Assembly (NCBI GenBank): GCA_004524535.1
Contig: SDNY01000013.1
Span: 1-44,642 of the forward strand
Source of the DNA: Promethearchaeota archaeon
GTDB lineage: Archaea; Asgardarchaeota; Lokiarchaeia; Sigyniarchaeales; SOKP01
Reading direction: 5' to 3'
Length of the DNA stretch: 44,642 nucleotides
Shown here: positions 27,592 to 36,025 of the stretch, piece after piece
Layout of the letters: the number at the start of each line of letters is the position of its first letter
Position numbering within the stretch: position 1 is the stretch's first letter
Program-made: the position numbers and the translations under genes
Notes under the pieces: generated by a model
What the model saw: the letters and a program-made list of their open reading frames with translations, nothing else
What the model was told of the DNA's origin: nothing
The model's database searches: none

Positions 27592-30096
27592 TTAATTAAT
27601 ATTATTATTAAATTCATAGTCAATAAATTCATAGTCATCTCTTTTCTTACTAACTGCTTTTTTTATTAAGAGCGCAATTATTATCACTGCAGCGACGCAA
27701 CTAAATATAATAAGCAAACCAAGAGGGCTTAAAAGAAATTCAAATAGAGTCATTTCATCCTCGACTCTTCCGTTGTCATCATCTTCTTCCTCACTAATAA
27801 TAATAATTGGGTCTCCTATTGCTTTTGCTACTAGAAAAAACTTGCCATCATGAGTTGCTGTGTAATTTATAATTTCATCTTTTCCTTTAGTGGATGATAC
27901 ACTTAAGGCAATCGGTATAGGTTCTCCATAAATATTAGGCGTGTTATTATATAGATAAAGATCGTAATCTGCTCCAGCCGGAACGGTTAAATTTATCAAA
28001 TAATTTTGATCCTTTACTAAATTAAGATATCCTGCTGTAGCATGCTTACCATATGGATCAGTTGAGGAAGTATTGAGCCAAATATTCATTTTTGTAATGT
28101 TTATTGGTGAGGTTAGATTTACAGTCCACGCTTCTATAGCAGCATCAATATTAACTCTTCCATAACCCTCATGAACATCTTTATATCCCCGTTCAAGAGT
28201 AGGATAAAATGATGTATATCCCTCTCTTCTTAAACCTGCTGTTTCAGTTGCCGTCATTAATAGTAAAGCTTTTACTAATTTTGATTTTTTTCCTGTATTC
28301 CAATCCCAACTATTACCTCCCCCACCCATAGCCTCAATTAAGAGGTTAGCTGCTCCTGCTACAGCAGGAGCTGCCATCGAAGTGCCTTGAGCTGACATAG
28401 TGTCGTTTATAAAATAATCTGAATAGTAATCCCCATCATCATAATTTGTATCTGCTGAATATATCGGAAGGTGGAGCGAACTACCTCCTGGTGCAGTAAT
28501 ATCGGGTTTTACAGTATTTCCAGAATATGATGGACCTCCTTGACTGCTGTACGAAGTTATTTGGTCTTTAAAGTTCATAGCGGTAACAGCAATAGCATTA
28601 TCTGCGTCTGCTGGGGATCCAATTAGATTTCCGCCCGGTCCATAGTTTCCAGCAGCAACTACGACCACAGTTCCGTTTTCTACAGCGTAATCAACTGCAT
28701 TGATTACAGAGGGGACTGAAATAGGTAAACCTGCAAATTCCCATCCAAAACTCATGGACAAAACAGTTATATTGTATACATCCCTATTTTTAACAATCCA
28801 TTCGATACCAGCTAAAACATTTGTTATATCAGATGTTTTTACTCCAACAAGATGGGTTTTAGGTGCTACGCCTTGCCAGACGTTCCCGCACCCCAAAGTT
28901 GGAGGGTCGAAAGGCCAATGAATTGTCGCTCTAAATATTGAATGTGGATTTTCTACAAATCCATTATTAGTATTATCTTCAAAATGCCCGTAAAAATTTA
29001 AAGTGTAAATCCCTAAAGAATCACTATCAACAAAGTAAGTTAAATTCTCTTCTCTAGTTATATCGGACTTTTGAGAAGAATTTACAACAGAGTTTCCTCG
29101 CTTTAGATAAAACCAACCTTGTATTTGATCATTACTAAATGTTATATCTGTGTAATTAAGCTCAACTTGTATTTTCCCAGAATTAGTTACATTGAACCTA
29201 AAAACATCAAACTTTAAATAAGAACCATCTGGAATCGGGTAAGGATATGTAGTAAAATCAAGATCTTGAGAAACTGTTGAAACTGCTCTACTGCTCAAAT
29301 CAAATTCAGGAGGTCCTTGACCCGCTGCAATACCAGCACAGTGTGATCCATGACCATCATCGTCGTAAGGATCAGATAAATCATTTACCTCATCATTCCA
29401 ACCAATAATTTTATAATCAGGATCGTCATCGCTATAATTATCAAAAAAAGTGTGAGAAACATCGATACCAGTGTCCATTATCGCAATTGAACCATCTCTA
29501 TCTCCCTTATAACCACCATCTAGATCTTTCCAGACATAAGGGCGTAGGTTTAAACTTAAAGAAGTATAATATAAATTCGTTTTGTATTTCTCATTTTGCT
29601 CGATAAAAATTGGTATGTCTGCTTGTTTTAAATGGTCATAAAACTGAAAAAACTTATCAATTTTAATACTACCAGAAAATCCGTTAATAACATATTCATA
29701 TGTATTTATTATAGTTCCTCCGTATTTTTTAAAGAGTGAAGTTGCTAACGAATAATCGTATTTTTCAGGGAATTGTATTATTATTTCAATTTCCGTACCA
29801 GTACCACTTGTTTTTGGCAACGACTTTATTATTGAGGATAAATTATCCTCGAAATGATCGTACAGACCATTGTTATTCTTATCAAACTTTAAAATCATTT
29901 TTTCCCATGTATTTAGTCCAGCTAGATTAAAATCTTCGGAATTAGAGATTATACTGAGATTTTCTTGAGGAGCTAACATTTTGTTGTCGATCCTTTTTAT
30001 GGGAATACGATTAGAGATTAGTAAGACAGAAAAATACGGTCCTAAGAAAAGTAATAAAATGCTAATACAAATTATTTCGCGTTTTTTTAATATCAT
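27592..30096 (-). CDS. Membrane-anchored subtilisin-like serine protease (S8)
   Basis: Extracellular peptidase of 834 aa. An N-terminal hydrophobic segment (residues 8-28) is a signal peptide or anchor; residues 72-83 (DKNNNGLYDHFE) resemble an EF-hand calcium loop; about 102-170 look like an I9-type propeptide. The catalytic triad is Asp208 (IMDTGID), His249 (DGHGSHCAG) and Ser573 (GTSMAAPAVAG), with oxyanion Asn484 (AAGNYG). An insertion of about 140 residues (262-405) separates His from the rest. Near 690-770 there is a PPC-like beta domain, then an acidic spacer (SEEEDDDNG) and a C-terminal membrane helix (about 790-812) with a basic cytoplasmic tail. It would be held on the outer face of the cell, cleaving external proteins. 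Stands alone leftward, next to the divergent Nudix gene. Confidence 0.94.
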   Translation of the reverse strand: MILKKREIICISILLLFLGPYFSVLLISNRIPIKRIDNKMLAPQENLSIISNSEDFNLAGLNTWEKMILKFDKNNNGLYDHFEDNLSSIIKSLPKTSGTGTEIEIIIQFPEKYDYSLATSLFKKYGGTIINTYEYVINGFSGSIKIDKFFQFYDHLKQADIPIFIEQNEKYKTNLYYTSLSLNLRPYVWKDLDGGYKGDRDGSIAIMDTGIDVSHTFFDNYSDDDPDYKIIGWNDEVNDLSDPYDDDGHGSHCAGIAAGQGPPEFDLSSRAVSTVSQDLDFTTYPYPIPDGSYLKFDVFRFNVTNSGKIQVELNYTDITFSNDQIQGWFYLKRGNSVVNSSQKSDITREENLTYFVDSDSLGIYTLNFYGHFEDNTNNGFVENPHSIFRATIHWPFDPPTLGCGNVWQGVAPKTHLVGVKTSDITNVLAGIEWIVKNRDVYNITVLSMSFGWEFAGLPISVPSVINAVDYAVENGTVVVVAAGNYGPGGNLIGSPADADNAIAVTAMNFKDQITSYSSQGGPSYSGNTVKPDITAPGGSSLHLPIYSADTNYDDGDYYSDYFINDTMSAQGTSMAAPAVAGAANLLIEAMGGGGNSWDWNTGKKSKLVKALLLMTATETAGLRREGYTSFYPTLERGYKDVHEGYGRVNIDAAIEAWTVNLTSPINITKMNIWLNTSSTDPYGKHATAGYLNLVKDQNYLINLTVPAGADYDLYLYNNTPNIYGEPIPIALSVSSTKGKDEIINYTATHDGKFFLVAKAIGDPIIIISEEEDDDNGRVEDEMTLFEFLLSPLGLLIIFSCVAAVIIIALLIKKAVSKKRDDYEFIDYEFNNNIN

Positions 30097-30208
30097 TAGT
30101 AATATTGATTCGGTATTTTTAATTTAAAATTACTTGTTAAGAATTTGTTAGGTATTGGAAATTTAAATTTTATGCACTATTTTTATTATATAAAAAAATT
30201 TGAAAAAT

Positions 30209-30679
30209 ATGGTCAATAGAGAAGAATTAACTGTCTATGATACAAGAAGGTATCCTGTTCGTCCACATGTGGGAGTTGGAATTTTATTAATCAGGAATAA
30301 CCATCTACTTTTAGTTAAAAGAAAATACGATCCAGATGCGGGTTATTGGTCAATTCCAGGGGGTCATTTAGAACTTGGCGAGAGAGTTCAAACTGCCGCT
30401 GAGCGAGAGGGTTTTGAAGAAACAGGATTTAAAGTAAAAGTTACTAAGTTAGCCGGAATTATTGATAAAATTATGTATGATGATTTAGGAAAAATTGAAT
30501 ATCATTATGTATTAGTTAATTATTTTGTCGAACAAATCGAAGGCAAATCTGATCAACCACCTAAAGCTGCGTCGGATGCACTTGAGGCTAAGTTTGTACC
30601 TTTTGAGGAGCTAAAAAAATACAAATTAACAGAGTCCTTAATCGAACTTTTAAAACAATTAAAGATTGGATTCGATTAA
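30209..30679 (+). CDS. Nudix hydrolase
   Basis: Hydrolyses nucleoside diphosphates linked to another group; the ADP-ribose or 8-oxo-dGTP subgroup cannot be assigned. The Nudix box G-x5-E-x7-REGFEETGF is intact near residues 50-72 (GHLELGE and the following EREGFEETG), with Gly in place of the usual aliphatic residue after RE. The N-terminus RPHVGVGILLIRNNHLLLVKR is typical of the fold. The track begins at TTG 30200; I prefer ATG 30209 (MVNREELTVYD). Length is 156 aa. It is upstream of ThiC on the same strand but 149 nt away, with a TATA-like box in the gap, so it is probably a separate unit. Confidence 0.92.
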   Translation: MVNREELTVYDTRRYPVRPHVGVGILLIRNNHLLLVKRKYDPDAGYWSIPGGHLELGERVQTAAEREGFEETGFKVKVTKLAGIIDKIMYDDLGKIEYHYVLVNYFVEQIEGKSDQPPKAASDALEAKFVPFEELKKYKLTESLIELLKQLKIGFD

Positions 30680-30786
30680 GTATTGAAATTGAAAAAAAAT
30701 TTTGATTTAAATTGTAAATAATAAGCCAAAAAAATATAACTCTTTTATTATTATTTTGAAATAAGTAAGAAGTTCATAAGATAAGA

Positions 30787-30798
30787 TTATTTAAAAAT
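30787..30798 (+). promoter_or_regulatory. TATA-like box for thiC
   Basis: TTATTTAAAAAT is centred about 36 nt upstream of ATG 30829. Transcription starting 26-27 nt downstream would begin close to 30819, just after the TTG at 30817, which supports the ATG as start. No TPP riboswitch sequence was seen in the gap. Confidence 0.4.
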
Positions 30799-30828
30799 TG
30801 TTTAAGGTCTTAAGATTTGTCTTCGTTG

Positions 30829-32145
30829 ATGAAACTAGCCAAAGACGGAAAAATTACTAAAGAAATGGAAATTGTTGCAAAGAACGAGCAGCTAGAAGTA
30901 GAATTCATAAGACGAGGATTAGCAAAAGGGAGAATAATAATTCCTAAATCAAATAAGCGCGGCGAGTTGGACCCACCAATAGGCATTGGTAAAGGATTAT
31001 TTGTAAAAATTAACGCTAACATTGGCTCATCGAAGACGATTTGCGATATAGACGCAGAAGTCGAGAAAGCAAAAATTGCCGTAAAATTTGGAGCTGATAC
31101 GGTAATGGATTTGAGTACTGGTGTTACAGAGGCAGATGTAAAAAGCATTAGGAAACGAATTCTTAATGAAATCAAGGTTCCTTTAGGGACAGTTCCTATT
31201 TATCAGTCTGCTTTAAGGGCACTTGAAAATAAAGGTGCCATCATTCATATGGATGAGGATGATCTTTTTAATGTTGTAGAGGAGCAAGCAAAAGAAGGAG
31301 TAGATTTCTTTACCATTCATGTTGGAGTAACGAAAGAGATAATAAATTATTTAGAAAACCATCCCCGAACAATGGGCATAGTTTCAAGAGGCGGAACCTT
31401 CATAGCATCCTGGATTCTAAGAAATAACATGGAAAATCCTTTTAATAGACGATACGACTATTTACTCGATATGGCGAAAGAACACGATTTCACTTTATCC
31501 TTAGGTGATGGATTGCGACCTGGTTGTATCTTTGACTCCACGGATTATGCCCAAATACAAGAGCTACTTGAAATCTCAAAATTAGTAAAGCGTGCTTGGA
31601 AAAACAACGTCCAAGTTATGGTAGAAGGACCAGGACATATCCCAGCTAATGAAATTGAGAGAAATATTACCATGCAAAAATCACTATGCGATGAAGCACC
31701 CTTTTATGTTTTAGGACCACTCGTAACTGATATTGCACCAGGATATGATGATCTTGTAAGCGCAATTGGAGGTACAATTGCCGGTTTAGCTGGAGCCGAT
31801 TATCTATGCTATGTTACTCCTTCAGAGCATTTAGGTTTACCAAACAAAGAAGAAGTTAAGAGAGGAGTAATTGCATCTAAAATCGCTGCTCACGCAGTTA
31901 ATATTGCTAGATATGGCAAAAAAGCATCAAGTTGGGATTATAAAATGGATATCGCTCGAAATAATCTTGACTGGGAAGAAATGATAAACCAATCGATTGA
32001 TCCCGAATTATCACGCGAAATTCATTATCGGGATGGCAGCGCTCCAGAAGATAAAGAATGTTCAATGTGCGGAAGTTTTTGTGCAATTAAGATTTTAAAA
32101 GAAGCTTTAGAGAAAAAAAGATCGACATCAAAGAAGATTTTATAA
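30829..32145 (+). CDS. thiC: Phosphomethylpyrimidine synthase
   Basis: Radical SAM enzyme converting aminoimidazole ribotide (AIR) to 4-amino-5-hydroxymethyl-2-methylpyrimidine phosphate (HMP-P), the pyrimidine half of thiamine. The C-terminal 4Fe-4S motif is C-x2-C-x4-C (CSMCGSFC) near residue 414; VMDLSTG, SLGDGLRPG and MVEGPGH are family signatures. This is the short archaeal-type form (438 aa from this start) without the bacterial N-terminal domain. Start: the track uses TTG 30817; ATG 30829 gives MKLAKDGKITKEM, like other ThiC N-termini, and better fits the promoter. It is followed by ThiD on the same strand after 62 nt. Confidence 0.96.
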   Translation: MKLAKDGKITKEMEIVAKNEQLEVEFIRRGLAKGRIIIPKSNKRGELDPPIGIGKGLFVKINANIGSSKTICDIDAEVEKAKIAVKFGADTVMDLSTGVTEADVKSIRKRILNEIKVPLGTVPIYQSALRALENKGAIIHMDEDDLFNVVEEQAKEGVDFFTIHVGVTKEIINYLENHPRTMGIVSRGGTFIASWILRNNMENPFNRRYDYLLDMAKEHDFTLSLGDGLRPGCIFDSTDYAQIQELLEISKLVKRAWKNNVQVMVEGPGHIPANEIERNITMQKSLCDEAPFYVLGPLVTDIAPGYDDLVSAIGGTIAGLAGADYLCYVTPSEHLGLPNKEEVKRGVIASKIAAHAVNIARYGKKASSWDYKMDIARNNLDWEEMINQSIDPELSREIHYRDGSAPEDKECSMCGSFCAIKILKEALEKKRSTSKKIL

Positions 32146-32207
32146 ATTAAGTTAATATACTTTCTTTTTACTATTATACATTGAAATATTAAATTGAGGG
32201 AATTTAA

Positions 32208-33041
32208 ATGAAAAAAGTTTTAACGATTGCAGGTTCAGATTCAGGTGGAGGTGCTGGGATTCAAGCTGATTTAAAAACTTTTTCTGCTCGAGGGGTTTTC
32301 GGTATGAGTGCGATTACGGCACTTACTGCTCAAAATACCATGGGAGTGCATGGGGTTTTTGAAATCGATCCTAATTTTGTGGCAAAACAAATTGATTCAG
32401 TAATGTCTGATATGGGGGCTAACGCTTGGAAAACTGGTATGCTTTCAAATGCTGAGATTATACAGATCGTGGCAGATCGCGCAACTAAGTATAATATTCA
32501 GCTTTTAATAATTGATCCTGTCATGGTCGCAAAAGGCGGTGATCCGCTATTGAAGGCAGAGGCAACTTCTACTCTCATCTCTAAGCTTCTTCCTTTAGGA
32601 TATGTTTTAACCCCCAATCTTCATGAAGCTAAAGTTTTAACTGGAATTGATATAACAACAATAGAGGACGCACAAGAATCCGCATTAAAGATTTTTGAGA
32701 TGGGAGTTAAGAATGTGGTAATAAAAGGAGGACATTTGCCAAATATCAATGCAGCTATTGATATTCTTTATGATGGAAACACTTTTACCGAATTTCGAGT
32801 GCCTCGTATTAATACAAATAACACCCATGGCACAGGATGTACATTTGCTTCTGCATTAGCTGCAGAATTAGCAAAGGGAAATAATATAATAAAAGCAGTT
32901 CATATTGCTAAAGCATATTTAACCCAGGCGATTAAAAGTGCAGATAATCTCCATATTGGAAAAGGTCATGGACCAACAGATCATTCTCAAGGAACTATCG
33001 TGGATGTTGATCTTTCTATTGTTAATGTGAGAAAATTATAA
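32208..33041 (+). CDS. thiD: Hydroxymethylpyrimidine/phosphomethylpyrimidine kinase
   Basis: Ribokinase-family kinase that phosphorylates HMP and HMP-P to HMP-PP for thiamine synthesis. It starts with VLTIAGSDSGGGAGIQADLKT, the substrate and P-loop region, and has the anion-hole/base motif NTHGTGCTFASAL near residue 205. At 277 aa it is ThiD alone; the archaeal fusion ThiDN has an extra ThiN domain, which here is a separate gene on the opposite strand. A GAGGG ribosome binding site lies 7 nt before the ATG. Its stop overlaps the stop of the convergent ThiN gene by 6 nt. Confidence 0.96.
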   Translation: MKKVLTIAGSDSGGGAGIQADLKTFSARGVFGMSAITALTAQNTMGVHGVFEIDPNFVAKQIDSVMSDMGANAWKTGMLSNAEIIQIVADRATKYNIQLLIIDPVMVAKGGDPLLKAEATSTLISKLLPLGYVLTPNLHEAKVLTGIDITTIEDAQESALKIFEMGVKNVVIKGGHLPNINAAIDILYDGNTFTEFRVPRINTNNTHGTGCTFASALAAELAKGNNIIKAVHIAKAYLTQAIKSADNLHIGKGHGPTDHSQGTIVDVDLSIVNVRKL

Positions 33042-33623
33042 TTGAATGAGCTTAATTAAGTGGAGTATAATTTCGAGTTTCTTAATAATATCTTTAGAAT
33101 TTTCACCAAATAATCTCATCATGGGTTCTTTTCCCATTGCCCCTTTATCCCAGATAATATCCGGAATTCTTCCCTTTTTATGTATATTTTCTTTAATCAA
33201 CCATTGCATAGTTGAATATTCTTTTTTCTTAACTTCTTCTGGTTGCTCTTCTCTAAGTATTTCTTGTAATTCTAAGTCTGAATCATCTTGAATTGATTTA
33301 ATTAATTTGGGTATATATTTTAAATTCATAACAAAATTAATTGAATTTTCAAATTCTTTCGCTGTAAGTATTAATCTAGCAGTATGATCAGAAACTCCAA
33401 ATTTAATTTCACCTGAAGCCTTGGGGAACCCATCTATTATCGTAATCCTTCCCTCAATTCCAGCAATTTCGCTTTTATTTTTTGCGTTAGGTAATGAACC
33501 TGAAATATTAGTGCGAACTTCTGGTATTAATTTACTAAAACTTTTGTTAGATGAAAAAAAATTATAAATTTCCTTGATTTGATTGATGATATCTAATTTT
33601 TCTTTAGGAAGGGATAAATTCAT
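33036..33623 (-). CDS. thiN: Stand-alone ThiN-type thiamine-phosphate synthase
   Basis: The chain corresponds to the ThiN domain that is usually fused to ThiD in archaea and joins HMP-PP and thiazole phosphate to make thiamine phosphate. Recognisable segments are IPEVRTNISGSLPNAK (about residues 37-53), GEIKFGVSDHTARLILTA (about 90-107) and the end PDIIWDKGAMGKEPMMRLFG (about 152-171). With 195 aa it is the size of the isolated domain. The gene is convergent with thiD, overlapping it by 6 nt, so the pathway partners are adjacent but not co-transcribed. The assignment is from memory of the family pattern; a profile search would settle it. Confidence 0.82.
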   Translation of the reverse strand: MNLSLPKEKLDIINQIKEIYNFFSSNKSFSKLIPEVRTNISGSLPNAKNKSEIAGIEGRITIIDGFPKASGEIKFGVSDHTARLILTAKEFENSINFVMNLKYIPKLIKSIQDDSDLELQEILREEQPEEVKKKEYSTMQWLIKENIHKKGRIPDIIWDKGAMGKEPMMRLFGENSKDIIKKLEIILHLIKLIQL

Positions 33624-33640
33624 AAAATTAAACCTTTAAA

Positions 33641-34225
33641 TTATTTTACTCGATCAAAAGCCCATTTGGCTTTTTCGCTTAATCCAAGGGCTTCATAAGA
33701 TTTACCAATATACAAAAAAGCGTCTGGAAAATCAAAATCTTCTTTTGTAAGTTTAAATAAATGACCAATAGCCATATCATATCGTCCTTTTAAATAATAA
33801 GTTTTTCCTCTTAAGAAAAGAATTGTATGTCTATTATCCTTAGTTAAATCTTGACTATCAAATATGTTTAACTTTTTGAGAGCCTTATCATATTCTTGTT
33901 TCTCTAGAAGATTGGTAATCACATCAACTTGTTTTAAAAACACCATTTTTTCAGCAACTTGCTTAATTCTTGCTCTTCTCTGCTCTAAAAACGTATCTTC
34001 AAGAGAAATATCTTTCTCTTTTTCTTTTTGTTCTAAAAGGGCTTTAATTTTTGCCATTGTATATGAATTATAATCTTTATCACATAATGGACATTTTGGA
34101 GAGTGAAGTGACCACTCTGCTAGACAAGATTCGTGAACGGGATGCCCATTTGGACAACTGTATGACTTTTCAACATCTTTTCCACCATCTCCTATATCCA
34201 TATGGCAAATCAAACAAGAAGGCAT
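33641..34225 (-). CDS. RING-H2 finger protein with TPR-like helices
   Basis: Eukaryote-like small protein. Residues 4-48 give a complete RING-H2 zinc set: C4-x2-C7-x16-C24-x3-H28-x2-H31-x2-C34-x10-C45-x2-C48, with Trp38 and Pro46 at the positions that in E3 ligases contact E2 enzymes. A charged helical region (about 55-90) then leads to a TPR-like C-terminus (about 98-194, with ALKKLNIFD and GRYDMAIGHLFKL). RING proteins in Asgard archaea are proposed ubiquitin ligases, so this may be an E3-like protein whose helices choose the substrate, but no ubiquitin, E1 or E2 gene is in the window. It follows the GTPase gene divergently, 183 nt apart, and thiN lies 17 nt downstream on the same strand. 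Confidence 0.85.
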   Translation of the reverse strand: MPSCLICHMDIGDGGKDVEKSYSCPNGHPVHESCLAEWSLHSPKCPLCDKDYNSYTMAKIKALLEQKEKEKDISLEDTFLEQRRARIKQVAEKMVFLKQVDVITNLLEKQEYDKALKKLNIFDSQDLTKDNRHTILFLRGKTYYLKGRYDMAIGHLFKLTKEDFDFPDAFLYIGKSYEALGLSEKAKWAFDRVK

Positions 34226-34408
34226 ACGCGGCTTATTTATATATAATTTTATTTATTATAAACGTTTAATAAAAAACATATTATAATCATAATCTTAATA
34301 ATTTATAACAATATTTTTTTTCCTAAGATTTTTAATACTAATAGATTTTTATTTATATTTAATAAACAATTTGAATTCAAATAATTACAATGTTATGAGA
34401 TTAGTCTT

Positions 34409-35968
34409 ATGTCGTTTAATATAACAAAATCATTTAATATACTCTTTAAAAATTTCCTGGAAATTAGCAGTGAAGTAGTTGCATTGATAGTCTCTGATAG
34501 AGGAGGTCTTATTGTTGCGGGGGAAACCTCATCAGATGTTAATATGGAAATCATTTCAGTTTTAACTGCGATTGTGAATCCGATTTTAGACAGAATTCGT
34601 AATGAATTCGCCTTTAAAAAATTTGGAACCGCTTCTTTCGACACAGATGAATATCGGCTTTTATTTATTTCTGTTGATGAAAACATAACTTTAAGCGTAG
34701 TATTAACCACGTTAGCCTCCGTTGATAAAGTTTCACCTTACGCTTACTTCCTTGCAGAGAAAACTGCGCAGATTGTCAATGCCGAAGAGGGTGATGTTAT
34801 TCAGCTTGAGATCCCAAATTTTGAATACGAGGGAGAAACAGTAGAAAGAATTAAAGACCAGATTTATCAATTGAGATTAGAAAGTGGTGGAACGTATCGT
34901 TTCAAATTTATTATTATAGGGGATCATTATGTTGGAAAGACTTCAATCGTGCGACGCTACGTTGATAGAAGGTTCTCTAAAGACTATCGGGCGACAATAG
35001 GTATAAATATAATCACACATTCGTTTGATTTTTTTGAAAATGAAATAAATTTATCTTTATGGGATATAGGGGCACAACAGTATTTTAAACGATTTAGGCG
35101 TACATATTATATGGGTTCACAAGCTGCTTTTATCGTTTTTGACTTAACTAACCGTGAATCTTTTGAGAATGTAAAAATTTGGTTCGATGAATTAATTAAT
35201 TTTTTAGGGAAAATGGATCTTCCAATTGTTATTGTAGGAAATAAAACTGATTTGAAAGAAAAAAGAGAAATTAGTTATGAAGAAGGCGTTTCCTTAGTAC
35301 CAGAATTAGCTGAAAAAGGAGTATCTAAAATTTCTTATATCGAAACGAGCGCATTGACGGGAGAAAATATTAATGATGCATTTAGTTTAATATCATATCA
35401 TTACATAGTGAAAAGTAAAGAAAAAGAAGAAGAATTATTAAGAAAGAGTTTAGAGGACGGGATTAACTGCATTTTAAGAGATAGAGAGAAATTAACGCTT
35501 ACCTTTATCACGGAAAAAGCTTTTTGGAATCCCGGCTTACAAATCATGTCTGAATTAATTGAGTTAGGAAAATATGTAAAAATAAAGGATACAAAAGAAG
35601 AAAAGATCTTTGAATATCCAAACGGTTTAATTCTAAAAAGTCATCTCACTAATAATTTTGATTTATCTGATTCCGATGGTGCCTTTTGCATATTTGATGC
35701 GCGCGGCAAAGAGCATATTGATCCAAAGTGGAAGGAAAAATTGATTGAAATCATTGAAAGTATACAAGAAAATAAAGTTGTATTAATAGGTGTAAGAGTG
35801 GACCCTGAAAAAATGGACTGGTCAGTTTTAATGGAAGAATTTGATGTAAACGAGCAATTAGAGAGAAAGATGGTATCGCTCTTATTCTTTAAAATTGGGA
35901 TTGAATATCGCTTAGAAATCTACGATCAACTAGAAGTCATGTTAAATACAATAAAAACAATCAGATAA
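34409..35968 (+). CDS. Roadblock-like/Ras-like GTPase fusion protein with extra C-terminal domain
   Basis: Three-part Asgard-type small-GTPase protein of 519 aa. Residues about 10-130 resemble a roadblock/longin-type dimerisation domain (VVALIVSDRGGLIVAGE). Residues 163-335 are a Rab/Ras-like GTPase: P-loop GDHYVGKT (171-178), switch I Thr196, switch II WDIGAQ with Gln223 in the catalytic position, NKTD (278-281) and SAL (314-316). Residues about 345-519 form a third alpha/beta part that I do not recognise. No prenylation cysteine is at the C-terminus, so membrane attachment would depend on partners. It probably works in regulation of trafficking or cytoskeleton-like processes (inference from the family). 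It is single, rightward, divergent from the RING gene. Confidence 0.92.
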   Translation: MSFNITKSFNILFKNFLEISSEVVALIVSDRGGLIVAGETSSDVNMEIISVLTAIVNPILDRIRNEFAFKKFGTASFDTDEYRLLFISVDENITLSVVLTTLASVDKVSPYAYFLAEKTAQIVNAEEGDVIQLEIPNFEYEGETVERIKDQIYQLRLESGGTYRFKFIIIGDHYVGKTSIVRRYVDRRFSKDYRATIGINIITHSFDFFENEINLSLWDIGAQQYFKRFRRTYYMGSQAAFIVFDLTNRESFENVKIWFDELINFLGKMDLPIVIVGNKTDLKEKREISYEEGVSLVPELAEKGVSKISYIETSALTGENINDAFSLISYHYIVKSKEKEEELLRKSLEDGINCILRDREKLTLTFITEKAFWNPGLQIMSELIELGKYVKIKDTKEEKIFEYPNGLILKSHLTNNFDLSDSDGAFCIFDARGKEHIDPKWKEKLIEIIESIQENKVVLIGVRVDPEKMDWSVLMEEFDVNEQLERKMVSLLFFKIGIEYRLEIYDQLEVMLNTIKTIR

Positions 35969-36025
35969 TCTTACAATAACTATAATAAGACTATAAGATT
36001 TCTTATCATCTATAAATAAAGCAAT

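Noticed and set aside
30680-30828. Possible TPP riboswitch in front of thiC
   Set aside because: No CUGAGA-type or other conserved TPP-aptamer segment was seen; the gap is short and AT-rich with a TATA-like box instead.
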